A stretch of 29,535 nt of DNA from Priapulus caudatus. Lineage: Eukaryota > Priapulida > Priapulimorpha > Priapulimorphida > Priapulidae. Below, piece by piece: positions 21,301-29,470 of the stretch. Made by a program: the position numbers and the translations under genes. Location: the NCBI RefSeq assembly GCF_000485595.1, contig NW_014578087.1:3090-32624 (forward strand), in the 5' to 3' direction. Numbering within the stretch: the stretch's first letter is position 1; each line of letters begins with the position of its first letter. The notes below the pieces were generated by a model that saw nothing but the letters and a program-made list of their open reading frames with translations, made no database searches and was not told the DNA's origin.

Positions 21301-24300
21301 AATTTGAGCTTCTGATGTCACCATGTATCGGTCACCAGCAGAAAATTGATGATCCCTGTCCCAGCGACATCTTTTAAGCAGCTACTGTGCTTGTAGCAAT
21401 CAGCAATGGCTCTGAACTGTTTTATCTTTCTTGATAACCAGCTCGGCGTTATGCAAGCATTGCGTCAATCACCCACTGCTGTCTTAGCATGCGTTTACCT
21501 TGTGCAGAATCAGCAACACTGTTCACTTGGAGTCTCCTCCTTCAGGGTCTTCACGCAACTTAAAGCCGTTGTGCTTGCCCAGCCCTCATGCTAATCACTT
21601 TCATTGCAATAACGGACGGGCCATCTTACTCACTCATGGTTCAATAAAGTTCGACGGGTCGACAGCTCCACCACTGGCCATGATCTGTGTTATGCGTAAG
21701 AGAGGCAGAGCTCTACTTCATCACTCTTGTGTGGTTGTCACCTGTTCCTTGCTCGACTCTTTGGCTTTGATTTTGTGTGTGGAAAGTTTTCAACTCACGA
21801 AATGACGTCTTCTTTATTGCATCACATGGATACTGGAACTGGACAATGCTTCAGACCAAGTTCCTTCAACCATTGAGAGTGTTCCTCAGGACTGCTGCTC
21901 TGCACGCATGCCCCTTGATAGATTATAACCAGGGATTGGCACTTTTGCTGAGAATGGTTGGTCTCCATGGCTCATATCAACTTTCTGACCATCTCTGCTA
22001 TCCCTTGCCACTAGGATTGATTCGATATTTAGTATCAATAAAAGTGATTAGTTTATAGATGGTAAGAACTAGTGATTTTTCCCGTAGCAGGACGCGGTAC
22101 CCAGTGCCGGCAAACTCTTTCAAGTATCCTCTGGTAATCCTCCCATGGTAGGACAGTCTTGCGAGCGGGTATCTGCAGAAGGTTCGTGTTCACACCACTG
22201 AATTTTCCTTACGGATTTTCCATGGTATTACTGTAATATGATATGTACTAGAACCCCAAAATAACCTTAACGGCTATAGACTGTTGATATGTAAGAAAAT
22301 GTTGACAAGTTAAATCAAATTCGGACAGGGAAGATTCTTCTTGTGCCAACAGCGACAACCAAAGCTGACTAGTCCGATCCCTAACCGGTTAGTCTGTGAT
22401 AGCCACTTAAAGTTGCCCTTATCTTCTTGTCATGACTATCTGAGACGCAAAAATGATCTGGCAATCAGTTGTGCTTTCCATGCCTGCAAACCAGCCTCAA
22501 AAAAATACTTTTGTTTTATTATTGACGCAGAAGCTGCTCTTTATTGAATTTTGTATGAAAAAAGAAGCTTCTCTAATTTTGTTTACGGGAGCTATTTTTA
22601 ACGCTTGCCGAGCTAACTTTTTCATAGCTGATTTTGTTAAAAATTTTCATAATTTGATTTGCCACTGACTCTAATTAATGTCTCAGAAGCCAGAAATTGT
22701 GATAATACTCGTAAAGGTGTTCCCAATACAAAAGCAAGATGTATGCTTTCTGGCAAACGACGACCAGTCACAAATGTATTCCTAAATTGGATGACAAAAA
22801 TCACGGAAGGCCGGGTTACCATGTTGCTGTATGCATGTTGTGTACCAAAGTATGGACTGCATGCAACTGATTGTCTCACTCGATTAATTTTTAATTCAAA
22901 TCTCAGTCATGTCTAGCCATTCAATAAAAAAAACTTGCCTTGCGCCGACAGGAAGTTGCTAATCTTACTAAACTTACCTTGCCCGGGCGAATTTGGTTGC
23001 CGCGGCCAATCGGGCAAGCGTGGTTCTGGCTCGAGTCCCGCACCGCAGGGTTCGAATTTCGGCTGAAAATCTTAGTGGGACAGCAGGAACCACCAATAAC
23101 TTCAATGAAAGTGGTGGACTGCCACAAAAATTTGAGGGGTCAGTTATTTACTAGCAGTGGTAACAAAATAGCGTATATTCAGACAGATAACCATCTGGAA
23201 TTAATAAAACAGCATAACGCATAAAACAAGGAAGTTAATGGAAGAAAATAGTTGATCTTCATTAACTTCTTGTTAACTTAATTAGAGTTGTAAATATGTT
23301 TCACTCCTACTATCGAATGTCGGACGGGGAGCTGTGGGTAAGAGTTTTACTTTCGTTTTCTCTTCCATGCAGTCCACGATAAACCCATTGCATAGATTAT
23401 CAATGCGCTCACATCCATCAAATTACAAGTGCTAGGATTCTTCAATAATATACAGTTTACATTTCTTCCTAAATTAATCTACTCCTGAATAAAACAGTCA
23501 CTTCTATCGTAACCGAATTCAGAAACAGCATTTGATACGTGGTGTATGACTGTCATGCGTTGCCCTAAATTCCAAATAAACCCCTACGATATATAATTAT
23601 TGTTCAGCGGTTATAAAAAAACACAACTTGATATCTTATAGTCTACGCCGAGAGTTTTGTTCAGATGTGGCGAATCATGCGTGAGGCTCAATGCACCTTG
23701 ATGCTCTTTGGCATACCCTAGATGTCTACGTGCAGGAATGCGAGTCGTAACAGCTGACGCGCGCAACCGGGACAGATTTTTTCTCGCTAGTCCAACAAAT
23801 TTTCAGCATCTCGTAATTAGTTTTACCAGGATCGCTTTGAAAACGCTGACAGGAGCGAAAATCGTCTCGCCGCTCCCGTGTATTGTTTTCGCTGACTAGA
23901 ACAAACCTTCATAGAAAGCAAAGGTACTATATGGACCAATTTATCACTGCCATATATGACATTGAACTTTACGAAATTTCGTAACTCGATGAAGTCATAC
24001 TATGGCCATTATCGGAGCACATTTGAAATTGTGATAATAGACTCCAGCATCATCCCAACCCCTGAAATCGACGCCAGAATCGTGATAATAGGTTCTTATA
24101 GCAGAACAGGCCACAGGCTCACTACAGAGGAGTCATCGGAAAGCAAAAGCACCCTTCCCACGGGGGGATCGGCGATCCGAAAATTTGATCCCCACCATTT
24201 CTGATAGTTTGAAAAAAATCACACTCAATAAAATCAAAACAAAAAATCAAATCTTTACAAAAAAATCACTCACGGAGCTATTTTCATGACACACGCCAAT

Positions 24301-26872
24301 ACCCACTATAATTACAATAATGCTGTTTTTTAGTTAATATCAAAATGTTAACTTTGAGAGCCAATTAGACTTTATTTACAAAAGCAATGAACTTGAGCTT
24401 TATGCACAATAATAACCTATCAATATGACGGCAAGTGTTCTGAAACAGTTTCAATCATTACTCAAAAACTCCTTGCAAATAGGAGAAAAATGTATTTGGT
24501 GCATATATATTTTTGGCGAAAAATCGATTAAAATCTCATTTTGGCCCAAATTGTCATTTAAATCATCCGCCAAGGCCATGAATGTGAAGTATCATCTTTA
24601 AGAATTTAAATTCCTTTAATATGATACCAACACATCAGGTGAAGCAATTCTATTCAAACGATATCTTAAAATTGATATCATTATATAACCCGGCTGCATT
24701 TTTGAAAAATAGCCGCCATTTTTTTTCAGCAGCATATTTTCAAGGTTGTCCACCTGGAAGTTGTTCAGGGAGGTCCCCTGAACACGTTGATACCAAACAA
24801 CCTTTTATAGCATCCCGGTTCTGGTTTACCCCAAAAATGGGGTTTTGCCGCCTGGGTATATCCATGTTAGTAATCTGTGAGCGATCACCTTGAAAGCTTG
24901 TGCTAATGCTTTGGCTCCGTCATTCTCTAACCGATTTCGTCCGGCAATGAAAGTCTTCAACTTTAGTGGTTTGCCAGCTTCTGTGCTTTTTCGATGACAT
25001 TCAATTAATGCCTGAGACAAGATCTGTAAAGCAAAAAACAAACTGTCAATGCACAAGTGCAGTTATTAGTACACTCCTCTTAATAAACTGCATGTTTCTA
25101 CAACAGGAACGGAAAGCGCGCTCAAACGGCATGGAGTGAGTACAATACCTGCGTCAAGAAAAGGAAAAGTGTGACACTACCAAATTGGGAGCTACTGTAT
25201 GCTCAAAACGTTTATGGATGGAGAGAGGAGGAAAAAGAATAAATAAAGAGAGAGCATGTGAGAGACTGAGGCAGGGGAAGAGACGGAGGGGAGGGAGGAA
25301 GAAGAGAGAGCACAGGAGAAGGCGAGTGATATCCTTAGGATGAAAAGAGGAAGGCAGGGAGAAAGGAGGGAGGGAAAGAGCACGAAATAAGAAGGATATA
25401 GATATGGCGAAGGTGCACAGACAGGAAGGCAGGAAGACAGGTAGAGGGAGGGAATAAGAAGAAATGAGATAGAGTGAGAAAGATGGTAGACTTTCATCCA
25501 AGTAAGTTACATCTGACAGCACCGAGCACAGGCGAACGCCACGCACCTTGCCACCGCCGATTCCGAGACCGTTGTTGTTGAACTTGAGCACTTCGAGCGT
25601 GTAGCCGCTGCTGCTCCGCAGCAGCTTGCTCACTGCCTGCACACCGTCGGGACCAAACGCGTTGTCACTGAGGTCGAGCTCAACGAGTCCCGCGCCCGCC
25701 TGCTCGATGGCGCCCCCTAGCGAGTTCTGCAAGCAAACGAGCGTGCGGTGAAATCAAGACAAATCTGAAATCGATTCTCTCCTCGGAGAACACTGGTGAA
25801 TTTGGATAGTGCGACGACACGAAGTCTGACCCTGGCAAACGAGATTCTAATTTTTTCGCACAGAATGACACAGACCTCCACATTCTGCCCTCACTCAGTG
25901 GCAGAAAAATTCGACTCACCAATGCAGGTGGTATCTCCGATCGAAGTCGTCCTGTGAACATATCGCTCCACAGCGCCCTCTGAAACATCGATTTCGAACT
26001 AAGCGACTTGGCGATGGCTTCCGCAGCCTCCACTCCAACTGTGTTCCCGTCGAGCCGTAGCACCCGTAACCGTGGGCACTTCTCCATTGCTTCCACCACT
26101 TCTTTAGCTGCGAACAAAAAGAATCCATATTCACAAAGTGTTCACCCACACATTACGAAGCGTGACACCCAGTATTAACACGAGATAAATCGACAAAGTG
26201 ATTATTTGATCATGAAATAGGAGCAGAAGAAATAACAAATTTAACTGTACATCAGTCTCAAAGCCTGGTCAAACTATGAAACACATGGCAAATTACGATG
26301 CTGAATTTCCCATGCTCCGGCTTCTAGCCTGCATTTCTTTACCATCTTCTGCCTTATCCAGAGAGACATGATACAAGATTGCCACAAGACATTGATACAA
26401 GATTCTACCGCCCTACCTTCCAGAAACCCCTCTGAATTTATCTACAGTGCTATCCACAAAACTCATACAGATTAAAATTGCATCAAGCCTGCATTTCTTT
26501 ACTATCTTCTGCATTATCTAGCTTCTACTGCCCTACCTTCCAGAAAACCCTCTGAATTTATCTACAGCGCTATCCACAAAACTCATACAGATTAAAATTG
26601 CATCAAGTCTGCATTTCTTTACTATCTTCTGCCTTATCTAGCTTCTTCAGTCACACCTTCCCCAAACTCCCTTGATTTTATCTACAGCGCTATCCACATA
26701 AGTCATACGGATTAAAATCGCTTAATCAAGCCGCCATTTCTTTACCATCTTCTGCCTTATCTAGCTTGAGTCCCCGTCCGGAGAAGCTAACGAGTTCCGT
26801 CAGTTCGTCGACGGCGACTGTGGTGTCTGCTAGGCGCTCTGTCAGGCTTTCCAGATCGTTGTCACTCGACAT
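11093..26872 (-). CDS. RANGAP1: Ran GTPase-activating protein 1, complete CDS in 12 exons
   Basis: RanGAP1 stimulates GTP hydrolysis by Ran on the cytoplasmic side of the nuclear envelope, keeping RanGTP low there so that transport is directional. The twelve exons sum to 1737 nt (578 aa plus stop); human is 587. Order: N-terminal helix; leucine-rich-repeat GAP domain (about 40-360) with [30 protein letters not shown] (89-105), [34 protein letters not shown] and [12 protein letters not shown]; acidic tract (about 365-392); C-terminal domain (about 420-578) with [14 protein letters not shown] and [19 protein letters not shown]. Arg96 matches, by my recall, fission yeast Rna1 Arg74. IKSE (Lys516) fits the SUMO consensus of human LKSE (Lys524), which targets RanGAP1 to RanBP2 at pores. 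Introns hold several transposons and duplicated splice sites. Confidence 0.96.
12051..12139 (-). CDS. RANGAP1: RANGAP1 exon 11
   Basis: Acceptor AATTACAG|AT and donor ATTAAG|GTAAGT. Residues 487-516: [20 protein letters not shown] then [10 protein letters not shown], aligning with human FLTRLLVHMGLLK. The last codon is the predicted SUMO-acceptor Lys516. Confidence 0.94.
12315..12349. repeat. Poly(C)/(CA)n microsatellite, intron 10
   Basis: Ten C residues followed by about 13 CA units. Confidence 0.95.
12436..12544 (-). CDS. RANGAP1: RANGAP1 exon 10
   Basis: Acceptor TTGTTTCAG|GCC and donor CACAG|GTAGCC. Residues 451-486: [20 protein letters not shown]..., aligned with human TDTSDPEKVVSAFLKVSSVF. 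Ends one base into codon 487. Confidence 0.9.
12545..13069. other. RANGAP1 intron 9, proximal part
   Basis: Intronic sequence; nothing recognisable beyond AT-rich stretches. Confidence 0.5.
13070..13870 (-). repeat. Interspersed repeat family A, copy 2 (inverted)
   Basis: Reverse complement of 59-805, with the DR1-like GGTCAAAGGTTAAAGGTCA block (near 13712-13730) partly mutated. It lies in RANGAP1 intron 9. Confidence 0.8.
14194..14301 (-). CDS. RANGAP1: RANGAP1 exon 9
   Basis: Acceptor CGTTCGCAG|GTG and donor CTCGCT|GTGAGT; 36 codons, phase 0, residues 415-450. [20 protein letters not shown] matches human STFLAFPSPEKLLRLGPKS and opens the C-terminal domain. Confidence 0.92.
14302..15414. 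other. RANGAP1 intron 8, distal part
   Basis: No exon or recognised repeat. AATAAA on the - strand at 15038-15043 could serve the optional terminal exon at 15415-15462. Confidence 0.4.
15415..15462 (-). CDS. Possible alternative terminal exon of RANGAP1
   Basis: A strong acceptor (TTTTTGTTCATTTCTTTCAG) precedes 15 codons and [18 protein letters not shown]. Joined to exon 8 in phase 0, it would end the protein at residue 429, after the acidic tract, without the SUMO domain. It has no known homologue and could be chance. Confidence 0.3.
   Translation of the reverse strand, partial: TTEQDLAETLEQLKL
15824..15871 (+). repeat. 48-bp direct repeat, copy 1 (left of gap)
   Basis: Identical to 16251-16298 and ends exactly at the N run. 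Confidence 0.95.
15872..15881. other. Assembly gap (10 N)
   Basis: Ten N bases, probably a fixed-size gap of unknown true length. Confidence 1.
16251..16298 (+). repeat. 48-bp direct repeat, copy 2
   Basis: Exact copy of 15824-15871, 379 bases right of the gap (CCCGTGATCTATCAAATCAA...). Confidence 0.95.
16534..16600. repeat. Paired CGAGTATACTCG palindromes near MITE end
   Basis: CACGAGTATACTCGTG at 16534-16549 and CGAGTATACTCG at 16580-16591, both followed by TGTTTCGCG. The two copies sit just inside the right end of the TTAA-flanked element and could be subterminal transposase-binding repeats. Confidence 0.6.
16812..16965 (-). CDS. RANGAP1: RANGAP1 exon 8 (acidic tract)
   Basis: Acceptor TTTCCTATAG|C and donor AAGAG|GTTTGT. 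It completes Ser363, then encodes [15 protein letters not shown]... with a Glu/Asp run of more than 20 residues, and [20 protein letters not shown]. The acidic tract is a RanGAP1 hallmark at this place. The DNA is an AGG-like repeat, so its length may vary between alleles. Confidence 0.92.
17054..17089. repeat. 36-bp perfect palindrome in intron 7
   Basis: 18-base arms with no spacer (TATCAGGAGTGTATCAAT and its complement), extendable to 42 bases with one mismatch. No terminal repeats or target duplication suggest a known element. Confidence 0.95.
17145..17229 (-). CDS. RANGAP1: RANGAP1 exon 7
   Basis: Acceptor TTTCTAACAG|GT and donor TTGTC|GTAAGT. Encodes [20 protein letters not shown] and KIEVLGSLS, matching human GNTLGEEGCEQLQEVLEGFN and AKVLASLS, the last LRR segment. 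Confidence 0.93.
17230..17584. other. RANGAP1 intron 6
   Basis: No repeat or exon recognised; the + strand ORF at 17169-17459 overlaps exon 7 antisense and is rejected. Confidence 0.6.
17585..17798 (-). CDS. RANGAP1: RANGAP1 exon 6
   Basis: Acceptor CTCTCTAACAG|GCA and donor AATG|GTAAGC. Residues 264-334: [38 protein letters not shown] and KLERLDLNG, matching human VINFGDCLV, LNLSFCEIKRDAALAVA and KLDLNG. These are LRR units of the GAP domain. Confidence 0.95.
17893..18030 (-). repeat. Duplicate of RANGAP1 exon 6 acceptor and exon start
   Basis: It repeats 17759-17895 about 133 bases upstream in transcript order. TTCTTCTCTCTAACATGTCTAACAG precedes codons [14 protein letters not shown], against [14 protein letters not shown] in the real exon. 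The block with CGATGATCGAT-like and GATGCCACGCGACGG sequence is also shared. No matching donor is seen in the copy. Confidence 0.85.
18244..18402 (-). CDS. RANGAP1: RANGAP1 exon 5
   Basis: Acceptor TTCCTGCAG|ACG and donor GCAAAG|GTGGGT; 53 codons, phase 0, residues 211-263. [20 protein letters not shown] and [16 protein letters not shown] match human [20 protein letters not shown] and LRVINLNDNTFTEKGA. Confidence 0.96.
18765..24858. mobile_element. 6.1-kb element with 665-bp terminal inverted repeats
   Basis: Left TIR 18765-19430 and right TIR 24190-24858 are diverged reverse complements, starting TACCCAGG and sharing ACCAGAACCGGG, CAACGTGTTCAGGGGACCTC, GGTGGACAACCTTGAAAATA, GGTATCATATTAAAGG and GTGTCATGAAAATAGCTCC. 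The 4.8-kb interior has no intact ORF. The length of the TIRs rules out a small MITE; the superfamily is not clear. It fills almost all of RANGAP1 intron 4 and ends 30 bases from the exon 4 donor. Confidence 0.85.
21210..21480 (-). pseudogene. Decayed coding fragment inside the 6.1-kb element
   Basis: On the - strand, [18 protein letters not shown] is followed by a stop and frame change, then [20 protein letters not shown] and [20 protein letters not shown]. Interrupted protein-like readings continue on both sides (about 20.9-21.9 kb). I do not recognise the family. It may be the remains of the element's own protein. Confidence 0.25.
24889..25023 (-). CDS. RANGAP1: RANGAP1 exon 4
   Basis: Acceptor TTTGCTTTACAG|ATC; the donor is the weak TTCAAG|GTGATC. 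45 codons, phase 0, residues 166-210. [20 protein letters not shown] and [20 protein letters not shown] match human [30 protein letters not shown]. Confidence 0.95.
25215..25489. repeat. 275-base purine-rich tract, intron 3
   Basis: The + strand is almost all A and G in GAGAG, GGAGGGAGG and GGAAG units. In the RANGAP1 transcript it is a pyrimidine tract. A long ORF across it on the - strand (25154-25732) is exon 3 plus intronic low-complexity sequence. Confidence 0.85.
25547..25726 (-). CDS. RANGAP1: RANGAP1 exon 3
   Basis: Acceptor TTTGCTTGCAG|AAC and donor GGCAAG|GTGCGT; 60 codons, phase 0, residues 106-165. [18 protein letters not shown] and [14 protein letters not shown] match human almost exactly; these are core LRR units. 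Confidence 0.96.
25920..26107 (-). CDS. RANGAP1: RANGAP1 exon 2
   Basis: Acceptor TTTGTTCGCAG|CT and donor GCATTG|GTGAGT. Residues 43-105: [40 protein letters not shown], then [17 protein letters not shown] with the conserved Arg96 that corresponds to the arginine important for RanGAP activity. Confidence 0.96.
26332..26770 (-). repeat. Tandem repeat carrying the RANGAP1 exon 1 donor
   Basis: Units of about 120 bases (160 for the outermost). Each includes, on the - strand, (AAGCTAGAT)AAGGCAGAAGAT followed by RGTAAAGAAATG, the exon 1 end with its donor. CATTTCTTTAC starts at 26332, 26492, 26612 and 26735 (the true exon). All four keep GTAAAG. Confidence 0.92.
26746..26872 (-). CDS. RANGAP1: RANGAP1 exon 1 (start codon)
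   Basis: ATG at 26872-26870 opens [20 protein letters not shown] and [11 protein letters not shown], aligning with human MASEDIAKLAETLAKTQVA and KSLKLNTAED. It ends GAAGATG|GTAAAG after one base of codon 43. The start fits the human N-terminus and no upstream in-frame Met is needed. Confidence 0.93.
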
Positions 26873-27317
26873 CGCTCACGTGTGGTATGGACTATGGTCA
26901 CTGCCTGGCACTCGCGTCGCACGCAGGCACCCTGTGGCGTTGTAGGAAGATCACGTTAGATAGGATTACTATACGATTCATACCAGATAATGAACTCAGT
27001 CAGTACACAATCGAAGTCTATACTACTACTACTACTACTACTACTACTAGTACTAGCTCTAGTAACTATAGCCCGCGTACAGTTGCTGCTGGGCTATAGA
27101 ACCAGCCATTAGGGATGCACGGGACCAACTCAAGCACGCTTATACGTGGCTATAATATATGTATTATATATATATATATTAGTGTAAGCGTGCAACAGTC
27201 ACGCCGCGAAAGCAATGGCGCCGGCAGCGTATGGTTGGACGTAGGATTTGGACGGTGAAAGAGAGTATAGAAACATTAAGAATTTGGTAATAAATAGATT
27301 TCGTATTTAGTTAGCAT
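26873..27317 (-). promoter_or_regulatory. RANGAP1: RANGAP1 5' flank
   Basis: Expected 5' UTR and promoter. CACGTG (E-box) lies just 5' of the start codon. A (TAC)n microsatellite (27020-27049) and a hairpin with arms CACGCTTATAC/GTGTAAGCGTG around AT-rich sequence (about 27135-27192) are present. No clear core promoter element was identified. Confidence 0.4.
27020..27049. repeat. (TAC)n microsatellite
   Basis: About ten consecutive TAC/ACT units. Confidence 0.95.
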
Positions 27318-27326
27318 TATATTTTA

Positions 27327-27736
27327 CGCAGTGGCTACGGGTACGGTAGCCGTCGGTCGTTGAAGCCCCTTTTTGGCGTTAGGGTTAGGGTTAGGGTTAG
27401 GATTAGGGTTAGGGTTAGGGTTAGGTTTAGGGTTATGGTTAGGGTTAGGTTTAGGGTTAGGGTTAGGTTTAGGGTTATGGTTATGGTTAGGGTTAGAGTT
27501 AGGGTTAGGGTTCTAGCTCATCTAAACTCTCAAATCGTGAATTTATTTCCCGAGGAGTTATTTCGAAATCTGGCGCCACCGCCGCCATCTTTGTCTCGTT
27601 AAGTATGAAAGCGAATGGACTCCCGTACCCGTAGCCTCGAGACATTAAGATACGGCTGCAGCGAATACGTAGTGTGATTGCCGTACCCGTAGCCTCGAGA
27701 CATTAAGATACGGCTACCGTACCCATAGCCACTGCC
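27327..27736. mobile_element. TIR element 1 with TTAGGG-repeat core
   Basis: 26-bp terminal inverted repeats (27328-27353 and 27710-27735; GCAGTGGCTACGGGTACGG..., one mismatch) are flanked by the 9-bp direct repeat TATATTTTA (27318-27326 and 27737-27745). The core at 27379-27512 is TTAGGG with variants (GTTAGGTTTAGGG, TTATGG). A 36-base block (CCGTACCCGTAGCCTCGAG...) occurs twice near the right end. There is no ORF beyond repeat translation. A 9-bp target copy would fit Mutator-like or related elements. Confidence 0.85.
27379..27512 (+). repeat. Interstitial telomere-type array 1
   Basis: Degenerate (TTAGGG)n, all in one orientation, about 22 units; inside TIR element 1. Confidence 0.95.
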
Positions 27737-27893
27737 TATATTTTATTGAAACGCTTCAAGTGCCTGTGCTCCGTATTGCTTGTGTATTACGAGGAAACGA
27801 TTTCGCACGATGCTAGGCGAATGTACTGGCTACTGTGTACGATTTGAGCTCGTTGGATGAGTTACGCGTAGTAAATCGTAAGTATTATAATAT

Positions 27894-28171
27894 CACAGTG
27901 GCTATATGCCCGGCAGCCGGCGTATATCTGACGGCTGCCGGGCACGGTCTTCGATTTCCTAAATGCCCGGCAGTTTTTAATTTTTAGCGTTATCTCAAGT
28001 AAACAAGGGTTAGAGTTAGAGTTAGGATTAGGGTTAGGGTTAGGGTTAGGTTTAGGGCTAGAGTTAGGGTTTTTGTTAGGTTTAGGGTTAGGGTTAGAGA
28101 TAGGGTTAAGAACTGCCGGGCATTTAGGAAAACGAAGACCGTGCCCGGCTGCCGGGCATATAGCCACAGCG
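27894..28171. mobile_element. TIR element 2 with TTAGGG-repeat core
   Basis: Inverted arms of 60-80 bases (GTGGCTATATGCCCGGCAGC, GGCACGGTCTTCG, CCTAAATGCCCGGCAGTT) with one 25-base insertion in the left arm. The 9-bp direct repeat TTATAATAT (27885-27893 and 28172-28180) flanks it. The core at 28007-28109 is TTAGGG-like. Its terminus (C..GTGGCTA) resembles that of element 1, so the two are probably related. Confidence 0.85.
28007..28109 (+). repeat. Interstitial telomere-type array 2
   Basis: Degenerate TTAGGG, TTAGAG and TTTAGGG units in one orientation, same as array 1. Confidence 0.95.
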
Positions 28172-28180
28172 TTATAATAT

Positions 28181-29470
28181 AAGGCTAGTAAATGACGAAT
28201 TTCCCTTGTTTATTGATGTCACACTCCTTCCCTATTATCTACTCCTGGTATTACTAACCGTACGGCGTACTGCGGACATAACTCATACCAAAAAATTGAA
28301 AAATAAGACGCCATCACTCATTAATGAACCAATCATGTGAAATACCAAGCCATTACCGATTTCCCAATTTTAATTGCAAATGAAACAGTGGTCAGTTTTA
28401 ATTCAATCAATACTGTATTTACCCCCAAATGGCTATCTTGTACCTCGAATGCTCACCTTTCACTTTGTACTGTAGCAAACTACAGAATTTTTGGCGCTTT
28501 CACCGGGCTGTCGAGTTTTAATATAAACTCACTAGAGGCAGCACTATCGTGAGTGCCACATGGTGATCATTGATTGTCCCAAGATATAAGAAACGTCTTT
28601 TCCAAGAAAAAGACTTACCAATAAAGTTTATTGGGCTGCGATTTCTATGGTATTTTCATACAAACATCTATCTAGGTTATCTACCTTCGTTATTATTCTA
28701 TTACTAATTATTAATTGTCCGTATTTATATATCTTCGTTTAATTACGTACACAGCAGTGTTGGTCTATCTATTTTATCATCTTTCTCTCTCTCCGTCTTC
28801 GATATAGTCATTAGGACTTTGATACTGATCTTTATAAGGTTTATCGCCCGTTTAGATTCAGTTTTGATGGCGCCCGGAATTTAAAGAGTTGGCTGTAAAT
28901 AATGATGTGCGGGCTTCATTCTTGCGAGATCCGTCACGTGACGAGCTTGGTCTATCTGCCACCATCTTGTATAAGCGAGCAAGTATGCACGCAGGTGTGC
29001 TGCGCGTTCCTGTAACTATATATACGTGTGAAGTACAAAACCTTATATATCTTGTATTAACCGTTATTTAATTAATCAAGAGACAGCGAGGAGCACATAA
29101 CATGTGGTACCCCGCCAATTAAGTGGATATGCCATTGGTATGTGTATGTATATACTTATATTTACCATATATCGTAATCTACAGACCATACATTTAGTCA
29201 AGTCGGCTCATCCTTCCAACACTCCTAGCTTTGTCTTTCGCGATTAAGGGAAACGTCAAATTCACTTACACGGTATAGTTATTTGAGAAAAAAAGTAGAG
29301 CAAGGCAGTGCAACAGCAGTGAATTGTAACTTAGACATAATAAAATATATATGTAGCCTAAAGTTTTATAGTATTTCCAAACATATACACTCCTAATTAT
29401 TTTTCCGTTATATTTGTGTTTCTCCCACTGGCACCCCGCTCCCACCTTCCCTCTCCTTATCCCTATACCC
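28181..29470. other. No gene seen
   Basis: AT-rich sequence with short unsupported ORFs (28337-28552, 28889-29071). No exon of a known protein, no RNA gene and no clear repeat. Confidence 0.5.

Noticed and set aside
22985-23065. tRNA-like sequence with GGTTCGAA (B-box-like)
   Set aside because: The box ends in TTT rather than CC, and no cloverleaf arms or A box could be matched; at best a tRNA-derived repeat relic.
25154-25546. Extension of RANGAP1 exon 3 as one long ORF
   Set aside because: The conserved sequence ends at GGGK next to a good GTGCGT donor; the rest is the pyrimidine tract in translation.
26332-26770. CRISPR-like spacing of repeats
   Set aside because: The units are contiguous diverged tandem copies in an animal intron, not short repeats with unique spacers.
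27360-27602. Arg/Val-repeat ORF
   Set aside because: Translation of TTAGGG repeats.
27379-28109. True chromosome end
   Set aside because: The arrays are degenerate, short and flanked by unique sequence and TIRs on both sides.
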